Positions 11,052-21,570 of a stretch of DNA of 64,000 nt are shown here, in pieces. This stretch comes from Hyaloperonospora brassicae (taxonomy: Eukaryota; Oomycota; Peronosporomycetes; Peronosporales; Peronosporaceae). The notes beneath the pieces were generated by a model. It ran no database searches. It saw only the letters and a list, made by a program, of their open reading frames with translations, and had not been told where the DNA came from. How positions within the stretch are numbered: the stretch's first letter is position 1; every line of letters starts with the position of its first letter. The position numbers and the translations under genes are program-made. Location of the stretch: contig CANTFL010001296.1 of assembly GCA_947650285.1 (NCBI GenBank), positions 124,001 to 188,000 of the forward strand. The letters run 5' to 3'.

Positions 11052-12170
11052 CTACTTTGACTTTTTCGTCTCTTCCTCGTCGTCGTCGTCGTCTTTCTTG
11101 TCCTTCAGACTGTCGCTCGCTTTTTCCTCCTCTTCTTCCTCCTCCGTGTACTCGAGCAGCTCCTTGAACTCGCCGCGAACAAACGCAGTGATCAACGCCG
11201 AGCCCAGACACGCCGGCACGAGGTACAGCAGTGCTGGCTGTGCAGCATCAAAGAAGTACATGACCGCGACTGTGGCCACTAGACCCAGAAAATAGCTCAG
11301 CATGTTCACGTGGAAGAACGGCTTGGGGAACGGCTGGTCACCACTGGTCACGTTCGCACGGTGTGCGTCATACCGCAGCAGCAGGGCCACAAAGATGCCG
11401 GGAATCACAATGTCGCCGAGGCCTAAGATCGAGTTCTTTTGCTTCTCCGTGTCAGTGGCAAACTCGCGCGGGAAGATCAGTTTAATCGGCGCATCAAACG
11501 ACATGGCCACCGTGACCATGACGTCGGTACCAAAGACCCAGAAAATGTCGTAGAAAAAGAGTCCGCAGAGCAGGATCGCGCCCACTTTGAACGTGCCGAG
11601 CGAGAGCGACTCAATGCCCTTGATCGACAGCGAGACGCCGAAGATGTTGTTCAGCAAGTAGTGCTTGGTCTGAAACCAGGCAGCGGCAAAGACCGACGCC
11701 AGCACGAACGTGAGCATCCACGCTTGCGACAACACGAGCTTGTATGGACCGTAGAACGGCACCTTGAACGTGCGCGTGTACGTCGTGGAGCTGCCTTTGA
11801 ACAGCACTGTTAGCACCAGTGGACTAAACGCCTCCGTGAGGCTGTAGGCGCCAACGAGCGCAAAGTACGACGTCAGCAAAAGGTTCACAAGGTCCTTGTC
11901 AAACACCTTGAAGAGGATGTAGAGCCCCAACAGGACGCCCGAGCCCATCAGCGGGAACATGTAGGCGTCCTCGGCCTTCATGACTTCCTCGTTCTTCTCG
12001 CCACTTGCAGCACGCGCGTGCTGGAGCTTCAGCGAGAGCGTCGAGCCAATGTATACGATGGCAGAGGCCGACGTAATGAGCTGCACGGGCACGGGGATGA
12101 GCACAAAGTTAGACGCCAACATGAGCGAGATGAGCGCGGCGTAACAGCCGCTCTGGACAGAGTCAATCAT
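11052..12170 (-). CDS. SPP: Signal peptide peptidase (presenilin-type intramembrane aspartyl protease)
   Basis: 372 residues starting at ATG 12170, full length for the family. It is multi-spanning, with the family's catalytic motifs: YD in FFYDIFWVFG (Asp208), GLGD (Asp253) and the PALL motif at residues 312-315 that shapes the active site. Signal peptide peptidases sit in the ER membrane and cut leftover signal peptides and some tail-anchored proteins within the bilayer. The orientation of the motifs is the SPP one. The C-terminal tail is very acidic (residues 341-368) and ends KKSK, which fits a KKXX ER-retrieval signal. It is transcribed divergently from the PI 4-kinase gene 1.46 kb away. 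Apparently intronless. Confidence 0.95.
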   Translation of the reverse strand: MIDSVQSGCYAALISLMLASNFVLIPVPVQLITSASAIVYIGSTLSLKLQHARAASGEKNEEVMKAEDAYMFPLMGSGVLLGLYILFKVFDKDLVNLLLTSYFALVGAYSLTEAFSPLVLTVLFKGSSTTYTRTFKVPFYGPYKLVLSQAWMLTFVLASVFAAAWFQTKHYLLNNIFGVSLSIKGIESLSLGTFKVGAILLCGLFFYDIFWVFGTDVMVTVAMSFDAPIKLIFPREFATDTEKQKNSILGLGDIVIPGIFVALLLRYDAHRANVTSGDQPFPKPFFHVNMLSYFLGLVATVAVMYFFDAAQPALLYLVPACLGSALITAFVRGEFKELLEYTEEEEEEEKASDSLKDKKDDDDDEEETKKSK

Positions 12171-13627
12171 CGTGGCTGCAACGGGTGCGGACCGACACGA
12201 TAATGACAGCCAGGGAGAAGGAGCTCCTGGATCAAGGGTCGCTCAAGCTCGGATGCCACGTGGAGACTCGGCGACGTCACTACACGTCACTGAAGCGAAT
12301 GGATCGCTGGCCAACGGTAGCCGAGCAGGTTTATTTTAGCCAGTCACAGGATTGCAAGATTGTGGTTGGCTGAATTACATGCCGCAGCGAAGTTGCTGCT
12401 GGTTTGAAATACCGACCAATCGCTGGCAGTCACTGCTGAGCCGCACGATAAATGAACAGATAGCAGTACATGCGTGAGCGTGCACCCATCGTTCGTGACG
12501 TTTGTCTTGTGACCACACCGGCTCTGATGCCTTGTGATTACTGTCACGTCGTGTCCCGGCGGCACTACGCCGGGGCACCGACGTAAGATAGGCGTGTTGA
12601 AGAACAATCGATCGGCGTCGCAGGCAGTCGTCGCACGAAGATTGTCACGAAGCTTTGAGCGTAGCTTCGTCTGCTCCTGTGGATGACAACCAAAGCGCCG
12701 GGAATGAGACCGCTGGCTCGAGGCCACAGCGACAGCTGTCCGCACATCGATTTGTCTGCCTCAATGTCTACTGTTTCGACAGTCTCTTTGCAGACAACAG
12801 CAGCCGCTAGTCAGCAGCTGCCTACCGTCTTACCACTCGACTTTTTTCCCCCTCGTGCGCTACTACCTCACGCAAGTTGTCACGAGCGTACGCCGACCAC
12901 ACGTCAACTTTGAAAAAAAAAAAGAGAGAGAAAGAAAGAGGCGGAAAGAAGAGAGAGAGAGAAGAGAGTGAGAGAGAGAGAGAGCCGTGGAGGGTGTTCC
13001 ACCCACAGTTATCCCGTCCACTGGCGTTTTCGTCTCGGGCGACAACGTCGTCCGTCGAAAAAAGCTAATGAAAAAAACGGCCGTCTCGGAGGAAGAAACA
13101 CAGTGCACTCCTCCCTCGTCTGGGCGGCCCTACCCCGCCTCGATGGTCCCCACAGCCCCTGTGTCTCGTTTTTTCTGCACACAGCCTGCACAGAACCTAT
13201 CCACCGTACGGAGTAGAATACCACACAACCAGCAGCCCAGAGTCGAGACCACTGGCAACGGCCGACGACCAAAAACGCACCGTCATTTGCGAAAGGCGCG
13301 GTCCAAGGCACCCGTTGCTGGCTCTCGGTCGTTGTTAACTCGCCTGGCCGTTTCGTCGGCACTCGCGGGCCGCCTTTTCTCTGCACGGCAGCGCGTCGTT
13401 TTCTGCCCGACCCTAAACCGTATCCGGCAGAGGCAGGCTGCTGCCGTCTCGGGGGCGAGCGAGTTTTCGCTTCGTCCCTTGGTCATCCGTTTAAAACTCG
13501 ATAAAAACAACACCGCGCGACCACAACAATAAAAAACTCGCGACTTTCACGTCCTTCTACCACCAGCAAACGCCCTTGTCCAGCATAGTGAACTCAAGTC
13601 CCGTCACGTCCAGCACACGCGACTGCG
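12171..13627. other. Divergent intergenic region between SPP and PI4K
   Basis: Holds both 5' flanks. A purine run lies at 12912-12985. A plus-strand frame of about 180 codons covers 12987-13532, is basic and low in hydrophobic structure, and looks like 5' leader rather than a gene. No other structure seen. Confidence 0.5.
12912..12985. repeat. GA-rich microsatellite
   Basis: A-run followed by (GA)n with interruptions, in the 5' flank of the PI 4-kinase gene. Confidence 0.85.
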
Positions 13628-16600
13628 ATGATAGAGTCCACGCCCGCGGCCGCTCCGGTCGCAGCGCCGACGCCCCTGCACGAAGAGAGCAGCAGCAGCG
13701 ACGACAACCAGAGCGAGGGGTATGGGGCCCTGCTGGACGAGCGCGAGTGGCGCACGTCCACCGCGGCCGAGCCAGCGGTCCCGGCGCGTCGCTTTTCCTT
13801 TGTAGTGGCACTGCCCGCCAAAGTGCGTGACACGGTGTTCCGTCGACCGGTGAAAGACACGCGGGCGCCCCATTCGCTCCCGAAGAAGAAGAAGACCAAA
13901 GACCGCTCCGGTACCGCCGACACAACGCGGTTGTCCTCGGCGTCGTCGACGCCACGAGAAGCAGCGCTCGAGTGTTTAAAACACCACGACCAGCAGCAGC
14001 AAAACGACAACAACAACGACGACGACGAGGATTATAATCACCACGAGGATGATAAAAACATGGAAATAAACAGTGGCGAAACAACGTACACGGACGCGGA
14101 TCCAAGCCGCCAGCACTGCCGACGCAGCGGAGGCAAAGACGGCGACAAAGTCGAGACGTTTCGCGCGTTTTGGGACGAGAAGCTGCGGCTGACCATGGAC
14201 CGATTCGCCGGCAGTCGGACGTGTCGCAGCGACGCCGCGGCCCCGACGCACGCGTTCCACCTGTTGCTGCAGCTCTACGCGCATCAAGACGTGGTGAAGG
14301 AGCTCTACAGCAGCTACGACGCCCACGCCGCGGAGTTTGAGTTTTACATCCCGCAGCTCTGCACGTTCCTCATGCACGGCAACTACGACAAGCAGCACCA
14401 GCTCGAGTGCTTCCTCATGTCGCGGAGCGGCGAGTCGCTGCCGTTTGCGCACCGCTTGACGTGGTTCTTGCGGTCGTTCTGCGACAATGCGCGCACGTAC
14501 CACTCGGAGTACTTGAGTGTCACTGCTGCCCACGATCAGGACAATGTGGATCTGCTGACGGCCATTGGACGACGCGCGGGCGTGCCGGCGCTGCTCATGA
14601 GCAGTGGACTTTGTGTTGAAGAAGTGACCGCGGCGATCCCGGACAACCTGGAACGGAGACGGTGGACGAACTTCCCGACGGACGACGACGAGCTGGACGT
14701 GACGACGTTTGAGACCGACGAGACGTTTGCCGGCCATTTGATGCGCAGGAGAAACTCGGTGCAGGACGAAGCGAGGACCGAAGAGGGCAACTCGGAGCAG
14801 ATCTCGCTCTTTCGACAGACGCCACGGTTCGTCGAAGCGCTCACGGATCTCGCCAAGCAGCTCATCCCGATACCACGTCACCGGCGGAACAGTAAATTGC
14901 GCAAAGAGCTCATGGCGATCCATCAGCGAATGCTGCCGTCGGACGTGATTTACTTGCCCATTGGCAATTCGTGTCATCGCGTGAAAGGCATTCGGGTCGA
15001 CGAGTGCTTTACATTTTCGACCAAAGAGCGAGTGCCGTACTTTCTCTGTGTTGAAGTGCTGGACTACTCGGTGTCGTCTACTGCAGACCCGAGCGTTTAT
15101 CCGGAGAAGAACAAGTCAAAGGCAGGTTGCCACCAGACGCACGTCTTCAACCTGAAGCTGCCGTTCAAAAAAGCCGAGGCAGGTCTGGAGACAAGAGGGA
15201 ATGCGGTAGACGACTCCCCCATGTCGAGTAGCACCTCAACCGAGAGCGAGGTGAGCCTAGCGGCGTCACCAAGTGCTGTTTCTTTGTCGTCTGAATTCGA
15301 GAAAGGAGAAGGAAGCGTAGCGGGATTGCCGACCTTTTCCAAGGAAGTCGATGATACGCTGATCGGGCATCCGTTAGACGACGGAAACGACGAGAACAGT
15401 GTTGACGAAAACGAAGAAGGTAACCGGGAAGCGAGGGCGATCTTTGCGGAGAATGAAGGGTCTTATCGAGCTGAAGAGGCGCAGCAGGATCGGCTCGGTC
15501 AATGGAACTTGCCGAGACCTGTACCACATAGCGTGAACGAGTACTCATCCAGCGCACCGGCTCGGTCGGGCGGACAGTTTGAAAACTTTTACTCATCGTG
15601 GTTCTTGAAGAAAGGCCCGCAAGATGATGATGAAGAAGAAGACGGTATTGCATGGAGCCACTCTGAGTCCAACGGAATGAATGTCGGCGAGACAGCTGAG
15701 ATTGGTGCCGTAGCAGCTTCGACGTTTCGTAATGATCCGTCGTGTGTAGATGAGGGGGCTGACGGTGCTGGTGACGGAGAAACTGAAGTGCAAAACAGCG
15801 ACTCAGTTCCGGCGTCGCTGTCCTCGAAACATGCGGATATTGAAGTCGCCGTTCCGCAACCTGATGCGAACGCAAACACCATGCGTCAGACAGAGCCTGA
15901 ACGAGATCGTGCACCGGTCGATTGCGATCATGCTGGTAACGATACTTCGAAAGTGGTGGGCTCAGAAACGACTCCCGCTCCTACCCAAGCTGCAGGTCCC
16001 TTGCCATCCACAGTTCCGAAAAGTCTGACGGACGACATGACATCCACTTGTATTTCGGATGAGGCACCACCGTCGTCCAAGAAAGAAGCGAAGTGTGGAG
16101 CGACGAGCAAGGCGAATGGCGGAAAGGGTAACACGGTCAAGCCTATTGTGTCTGTGGGTATCTTGGGGTCCATCTTTGCGAAGAAGTCTCAAAAGGGCAC
16201 GAAAGTGTCTACTGAAGTGCTTGCAAAACCCGACGAAGCAGCATGTTTGCCAAGGGCAGATGCACAGAACGCTTGCGGTGACAGAACGTCAGCGTCATCG
16301 GTTGAGCTCAGTGAGAGCGGTGTTACGGATGATTCTTGCGGCCAGGATGCGGACGACGAGGACACGGACTCAAACCGCGAGCTCGTACCGGACAACGACC
16401 ATGTTGCGTGCAAAGCGGAGAACTCGGCCGCAACGTTGAAACCAGCAGAAAAGCAAGCGTCTTTTACTTCGTGGTTCTATCGGAAGCCCACGCCGTCGAT
16501 GGCTGGTCCTACTGACAAGTCCGCGGGTGCTACGCCTCGCGCGGGCGACAAGGCTGTACCATCTGTAGCTGTCGACTCTGACCTGTGCACTCCGAAACCC

Positions 16601-17865
16601 ACCGAATGTATCGTGGAAGACGAAGACATACCACAGGAGGAGCCTCGATTTCAGCAACGACCGCGTGACTTGAGCGTGAGTCTTGACTTCGCTGATCCAA
16701 CTGCATGGAAAGAGAAGTTTGATCTGGAAGACGGTGTTACTGGTGATGGATCGGACGCAGAAACGGTTGACAGAAATACAATGTGCGACGATGATGAGAG
16801 CGAGCAAGTGGCGTCGGACGACGAGGACGAGAAGCCGATGATCGTGTTCCGCGAGCGCTGGAGTGATAAAGAAGCACGTATTCGCAGTGAGTCACCATAC
16901 GGTGACCACCCTGGATGGCGGCTTCTCTCTGTCATCGTAAAGAGCAACGACGACTTGCGCCAGGAACAGTTTGCAGCGCAGTTGATTGCGCAGTGTGATC
17001 GAATCTTCCGCGAGTACTCCCTCCCTCTTTTGCTGAGGTAGGTTTGCCTCATTTATGCGCCGAACAACCAGCGATGATGTTTGGTACTGATGATGCTCCT
17101 GCTTTTTTTCTTGCTCTAGACCGTACAACGTGATCGCTACTTCGGCAACGACTGGGCTCATTGAGGCCGTTCCCGACACCGTTTCTCTCGATTCTCTCAA
17201 GCGGAACGATCCAGGTTACACTTCGCTGCTGTAAGTCGGTCCGTTGTTGCCATCTTGTGTTCGTTTCCAGCACTAACGACCCTTTATATTGCAGTGATTT
17301 CTACACTCGTCTCCACGGCGATAAAGACACTGCTGGGTTTGCTCGGGCTCAGCGAAATTTCGTGGAGAGTCTTGCAGCCTACTCTGTGGTCTGCTACGTA
17401 TTCCAGATCAAGGACCGTCACAATGGCAATATCTTGGTGGACACTGACGGACGTGTGATCCACATTGACTTCGGCTTCTTTCTCACGAACAGTCCCGGTA
17501 GTAACTGGAACTTCGAGCGGGCTCCGTTTAAGTTGACGGATGAATTTGTTGAACTGATGGGCGGACCTCGTAGTTCGACGTTCCGCTACTTTAGGTCGCT
17601 CTGCATTCGCGCATACTTGGCGTTGCGCCGCAACATGGACCGGATCGTGCTGCTTGTGGAGATGATGCTCGTGGGAAACGCCGACTTGCCGTGCTTTGCT
17701 GGTGGGAAAAAGGCGGTCATCGAGGGTCTTCGCTCGCGTCTCAAGCCAGGTGCCCGTACGAGCGCTTGCCAAATGTTTGTGAACCAGCTGATCGACCAAT
17801 CCATGAACAATTGGCGGACACGCTGGTACGACAAGTATCAACGAGCTTGTCTCGGAATCCTGTAG
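13628..17865 (+). CDS. PI4K: Type III phosphatidylinositol 4-kinase (PI4K-beta-like), 3 exons
   Basis: Exons 13628-17037, 17120-17230 and 17295-17865 join in frame to 1,363 residues; both introns are GT-AG (82 and 64 nt). It phosphorylates PtdIns at position 4, typically at Golgi membranes. Residues about 213-300 look like the lipid-kinase helical domain (LLLQLYAHQDVVKELY). The kinase N-lobe starts about 412 (LIPIPRHRRNSKLR) and reaches PYFLCVEVLDY about 480. The domain then breaks for ~600 acidic, Ser-rich, disordered residues and resumes at NDDLRQEQF (about 1112). Exon 3 has the catalytic DRHNGNILVD and the metal-binding HIDFGFF, both intact, followed by the conserved C-terminal lobe. The beta-type assignment rests on the helical domain and DDLRQEQF context. 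The huge insert inside the catalytic domain is unusual and probably a regulatory loop. It converges with the transporter gene. Confidence 0.92.
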
Positions 17866-18213
17866 GGTATGACGGTGTTTAGCAGCGATGTCCCCATTTT
17901 TGATTTAGTAGCTATAGCGTAGCAAGCATTTGAATTATAAACGACTAGCTTCGGGGAGGCATGAACTTCGAGGCGCTCTTTTATCGATGGACTTTCGCTC
18001 TAGTATGTACACGAACCACGCATTTGAGCCGACGATGTGCGAGAGCAATGTTTAGACAGACGGGCTAAGTGGATGCAGTACAATCGATGGTGTACCCTAA
18101 CAACAGTCGGCGCAGGTACATTCACGTCAACAATGTATTTGGATGCTTGTCGAATCTGTGCAGAAGTATCGTACAGTCTAGATATTCGTACCCTAGAAAA
18201 CTACTAATCCTCG
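17866..18213. other. Convergent intergenic stretch
   Basis: 3' flanks of PI4K and the transporter, AT-richer than either gene. No structure seen beyond that. Confidence 0.5.
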
Positions 18214-19803
18214 TCAAACCATTGCGGCAGTCGTGCCCTTCGTTGCTATCTTCTCGGACGGCGAGCAAGTCTCTGCTTGGTGATCTTCCTGAATCGTGCC
18301 GGACTGTTGTTCATCTTTGTCTTCCTGGCCATCGTCATGAGTTGGCGAGCCCAAGTCCAGTTTCTCGACAATTTCTTGCGGATCGGAAGACGGTATCAAG
18401 AAGAGAAAGAAAATGGGCACCACTTTGAACGCACTCCGCACGACGATGGCGATGCCCAGCATATCGTACTTGTCTTTCGTGATACCCACCCAGTCGCAGA
18501 ACAGCGCGCCCCAAAACTCACTGATGCTGTACGAGACATTCGAGATGGACATGAGTAGCGCAAACAGCGTACCTTCAATACCTCGGGGGCACAGCTTGGC
18601 ACAAAGAACGATGATCGGCATGGTTTTCAGCCGGCCAATGACATCGGCGACCACGTGGTCACCGAGTACAAACGCCTTGTCCGGAATCCCAAGCGTCAAG
18701 TTCTTGCGCGTCACCAGCACAACGTCAGCCAGCGACACAAGAGCCAGGCACAGCTGCGAGACGAGGAAGATCCGGCGAAACGATACATTCGTAAAGAACG
18801 AATTGTACAGTATCGTTGCCACCATCAAGAAGATAAAGCCGATGGCCGCCACGGTTCCCATGAACTCGGGCGTAAAGTGCAGCACGTCGGTCGAGAAGTA
18901 GAACAGCACCTGCGTGTACGCTGGACTGATGGCATGCGAGATGAACACCCACAGCGCACACATCCAAATCACAGGCGTGCAAATGGCAATCTTGAGCTGG
19001 CGTAGCTGCTTGGTGGCCGACGAGACAAACTGGCGCTTGCGCAGCGTGCTCTTGGGTTCTTCCATGTACAAGGAGAACAGCAGCGTCGTCAGCGGCGCAA
19101 TGGCCGAGACACCAAAGACACCTCGTGCCCCCAACTTGTGCGTGGCCGGGCCCGACAAAAACGCGCCCAGCATGCCACCCAGTGATCCAGAAATCCACGC
19201 AAGCGACTGCAAATCGCTCGCGCCATTGTCCGGGTCCCGCCGGGCAAACTCGACGATCCGCGCGTCAATGACCACGTCAATCACAGCGGCCGAGAGGCTC
19301 TGCAGCATGAGCACGAGGACGGCCACCGTCGACGTGGTCACGAAAGCCGGATGGGCCAATGCCAGGGCCGCTGCAATGCCCAAGACACTGCAGAGCACCA
19401 TGTACGACTTGCGGTGGTAGCCCCAGAGCGGTAAGCTGTCGGACAGAATGCCGTACACGGGTTTGACGCGCCACGGGACTTTCGTGACCATCTGCAGCAG
19501 CTGCGACTGCGTGGGCGCGAGCTGCAGGTTCTCTTTGAAGAAAAAGTTGACCGCCAGCACTGTGAAGCTCGAGAATCCCTGCGCGACGTACGCGACGTTG
19601 ATCAGCACGAGGAACGACGTGCCGAACGTGCGGCGGAGGTGGCGCACCCAGTGGCACAAGCGCTGCACGGGCGAACGGCTCTTGTGGTCGGCTGTGGCGG
19701 TCGACTCGGGCGGGTCCGCAGCCGCTGACGGGTTCCTGCGGATCGGGTGCTTGTTGGCCGTCGCTGCGGTCTCGACCGCCGACGCTGCGGTCTCGCGCGC
19801 CAT
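18214..19803 (-). CDS. Folate/biopterin transporter (BT1 family, MFS)
   Basis: The open frame begins upstream at a non-ATG codon. The first ATG, at 19803, gives 529 residues. After a ~70-residue hydrophilic N-terminus there are about 12 membrane segments. The first part has the BT1-family signature region: a short motif VPWRVKPVYGILSDSLP followed by GYHRKSYM, with AVIDVVIDARIVE in a later helix. The family moves folates and pterins in trypanosomatids, apicomplexans, plants and oomycetes, and is expanded in Phytophthora; the substrate here cannot be read from sequence. The last ~50 residues are acidic and Gln-rich and lie in the cytosol. Divergent from the coiled-coil gene, with 815 bp between start codons. 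Confidence 0.9.
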   Translation of the reverse strand: MARETAASAVETAATANKHPIRRNPSAAADPPESTATADHKSRSPVQRLCHWVRHLRRTFGTSFLVLINVAYVAQGFSSFTVLAVNFFFKENLQLAPTQSQLLQMVTKVPWRVKPVYGILSDSLPLWGYHRKSYMVLCSVLGIAAALALAHPAFVTTSTVAVLVLMLQSLSAAVIDVVIDARIVEFARRDPDNGASDLQSLAWISGSLGGMLGAFLSGPATHKLGARGVFGVSAIAPLTTLLFSLYMEEPKSTLRKRQFVSSATKQLRQLKIAICTPVIWMCALWVFISHAISPAYTQVLFYFSTDVLHFTPEFMGTVAAIGFIFLMVATILYNSFFTNVSFRRIFLVSQLCLALVSLADVVLVTRKNLTLGIPDKAFVLGDHVVADVIGRLKTMPIIVLCAKLCPRGIEGTLFALLMSISNVSYSISEFWGALFCDWVGITKDKYDMLGIAIVVRSAFKVVPIFFLFLIPSSDPQEIVEKLDLGSPTHDDGQEDKDEQQSGTIQEDHQAETCSPSEKIATKGTTAAMV

Positions 19804-20618
19804 TGCTGTCGACCGTCGGGAAATCGGACCCTGGGGACGGACAGCTGGTCCGGACCTTTGCTGCGCTCTACGTGCTCTGAAAGCGGCTGGGGAGGGCCAA
19901 TCGGACGGGTGGGGGGAGAGGGGGGGGTGAATGTGTTTATTTCCTTCGCCGAAAGGGGCTGTAAACGGCGGCTGTCGGGTGGATGGGCGTTTTTTTCCCT
20001 CGGTATGCTGATGCAATCAATTGGAGTGTGCAATGGGACGTGTGGGGTGTTGTTACTTGGACGAGTCAGTCATTGCATTGTTGGGGAAAGGACGACACGG
20101 TCGAAGGCAGTGGGAGAAGTGAACTGAGAGGAAGCGAAGGGGGAATAGGAGGAGGAGGAGGAGGAGCATTGTTTGTGGTTGTTGTCGCTGTTGAACAGCA
20201 CCGACGGGTGAGCAACAACTACAAACACGACGTCTCTCGTTTCGTGCCCACCTCACCACTCCATCGACCCGTCGACTATTTGCCGTACAACGCGTCGGTT
20301 AAGAACTGCCATGTTCTGCTGCGGCTAAAAGTATAGCAGCGTGCAGGATACATCAAACACCGTCTCGGCAGTTTGCCTTAGCATTTATCATCGCTGCTGC
20401 CACTTGCGTTTTCGCCCGTTTTTACAAAAAGGGAACACACACAGTCCATAAAAGCGCTGAAACAACCAGCTGTACCCATCGCACTTGACGACAAAAACAC
20501 ACACACTTCGTCTGTTGAATGCACCCCCCAAAAAAGCAGATAGGCGACAAAAACCCGTCGCCCACGCCATCGTCAAACTCGCCCTCCCCCTTTGGAAGAA
20601 TACCGTCGTCTCGTCTCG
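19804..20618. other. Divergent intergenic region
   Basis: 5' flanks of the transporter and the coiled-coil gene. It contains G-rich (about 19912-19927) and GGA-repeat (20147-20166) tracts. No gene seen. Confidence 0.5.
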
Positions 20619-20694
20619 ATGGCTTCGATCGCGGCGTCTCCAGGTGCGTACGCGACCGCAGCTCTCTCTCTCTCTCTTCTGCCTCACATTACAT

Positions 20695-20736
<42 letters not shown>

Positions 20737-21273
20737 GTATGTATGTTGCCAGTGTTCCCCACCAGTCTCAAGCGCTCGCGGCTCGGCGACTCGCTCGACC
20801 TCTCGCGAAAGAAACGCCAATGTCGAGCGAGCGATGCCATTGGTCAAAATGAAACCCCTCTCGACGACTTGGACGTTGCGAAATACAGTCAGCGCCATGT
20901 CGAATACTTTGAGCAAGTCAAACAGGCGGAGCTCGCGCGCATTCGGACCGAGTTCGACCACTTGAGCATGAAAAAAGACGCCGAGTTCCAGCGACTGGGG
21001 CAAGAGCTGCAGCAGACGCTCGAGCGGGCCGCACTGCAGGCCCAAGACGCGGCCCGGCTCCAGGCCGAGAACAAGCTGCTGAAGCGGGCCGTGGCGATCC
21101 AGAACCAGCAGAAGGACGAGGTCCAGCAGGAGAACAATGTGCTGAAGCAACTGGCCACGCAGGCTGCGGAGCACATGAAGCGGCTCGAACAGGCGAATTA
21201 TACGCTGCGGGTCCATTTGCAGACGAGCACGAGCGCCGTGATTGGCCACCGTCAGCCACCCGACGTGTACTAG
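20619..21273 (+). CDS. Small coiled-coil protein, 2 exons, unknown function
   Basis: A 25-nt first exon (20619-20643, MASIAASP) is spliced over a 109-nt GT-AG intron to 20753-21273. The reading frame joins cleanly (ASP-VFPTSLKRSRLGD) to give 181 residues. Residues about 10-35 are basic and Ser-rich with a possible nuclear-localisation cluster (SRKKRQ). From about residue 55 to 165 the protein is one long Gln/Glu/Ala/Leu-rich coiled coil (LQAENKLLKRAVAIQNQQK and similar heptads). It ends with a short polar tail, GHRQPPDVY. The intron is unusual because its polypyrimidine tract is a long CT microsatellite. No family recognised. An unspliced longer frame exists but starts at a non-ATG codon and reads through the CT repeat. 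Confidence 0.75.
20661..20732. repeat. CT microsatellite forming an intron pyrimidine tract
   Basis: Two (CT)n blocks (about 20661-20679 and 20697-20732) inside the 20644-20752 intron, just before a TGTATG run and the AG acceptor. Confidence 0.85.
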
Positions 21274-21570
21274 TGGTGCCTTATGGATGGACGGACGCGC
21301 TCGCTCTGTGGCTCGCTCGAGGTTGTTGATGCCGAGAGAGAGAGAGGGAGAGAAGGGCGCTGCTCTTCTCGCTCCAGTCGTTGACGCCGACGAGATGGCG
21401 AAGCGAAGCCAGGCGCAACGTGGTCGGGTCTGCTTTTTTCTTCTTACATTTATTACGCGTAAACTAAAACAAACGCGCCAAGTGGAGGCGCTGGTGCATT
21501 ACAATTGCCTCGTTCGTTTGTCTTGTTGGTTCTGCGTCGTGTCTCTAGGCTGACCGAGAAAGCGGTTGTT

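Noticed and set aside
12987..13532. 180-codon plus-strand frame upstream of PI4K
   Set aside because: The frame's ATG sits just after a GA microsatellite; the product is basic and unstructured with no family features. More likely 5' leader or promoter DNA.
13976..14977. Minus-strand frame of about 330 codons opposite PI4K
   Set aside because: Antisense of the helical and kinase N-lobe coding region, ending in a Val/Ile/Leu run made by the GAC/AAC repeats of the real gene.
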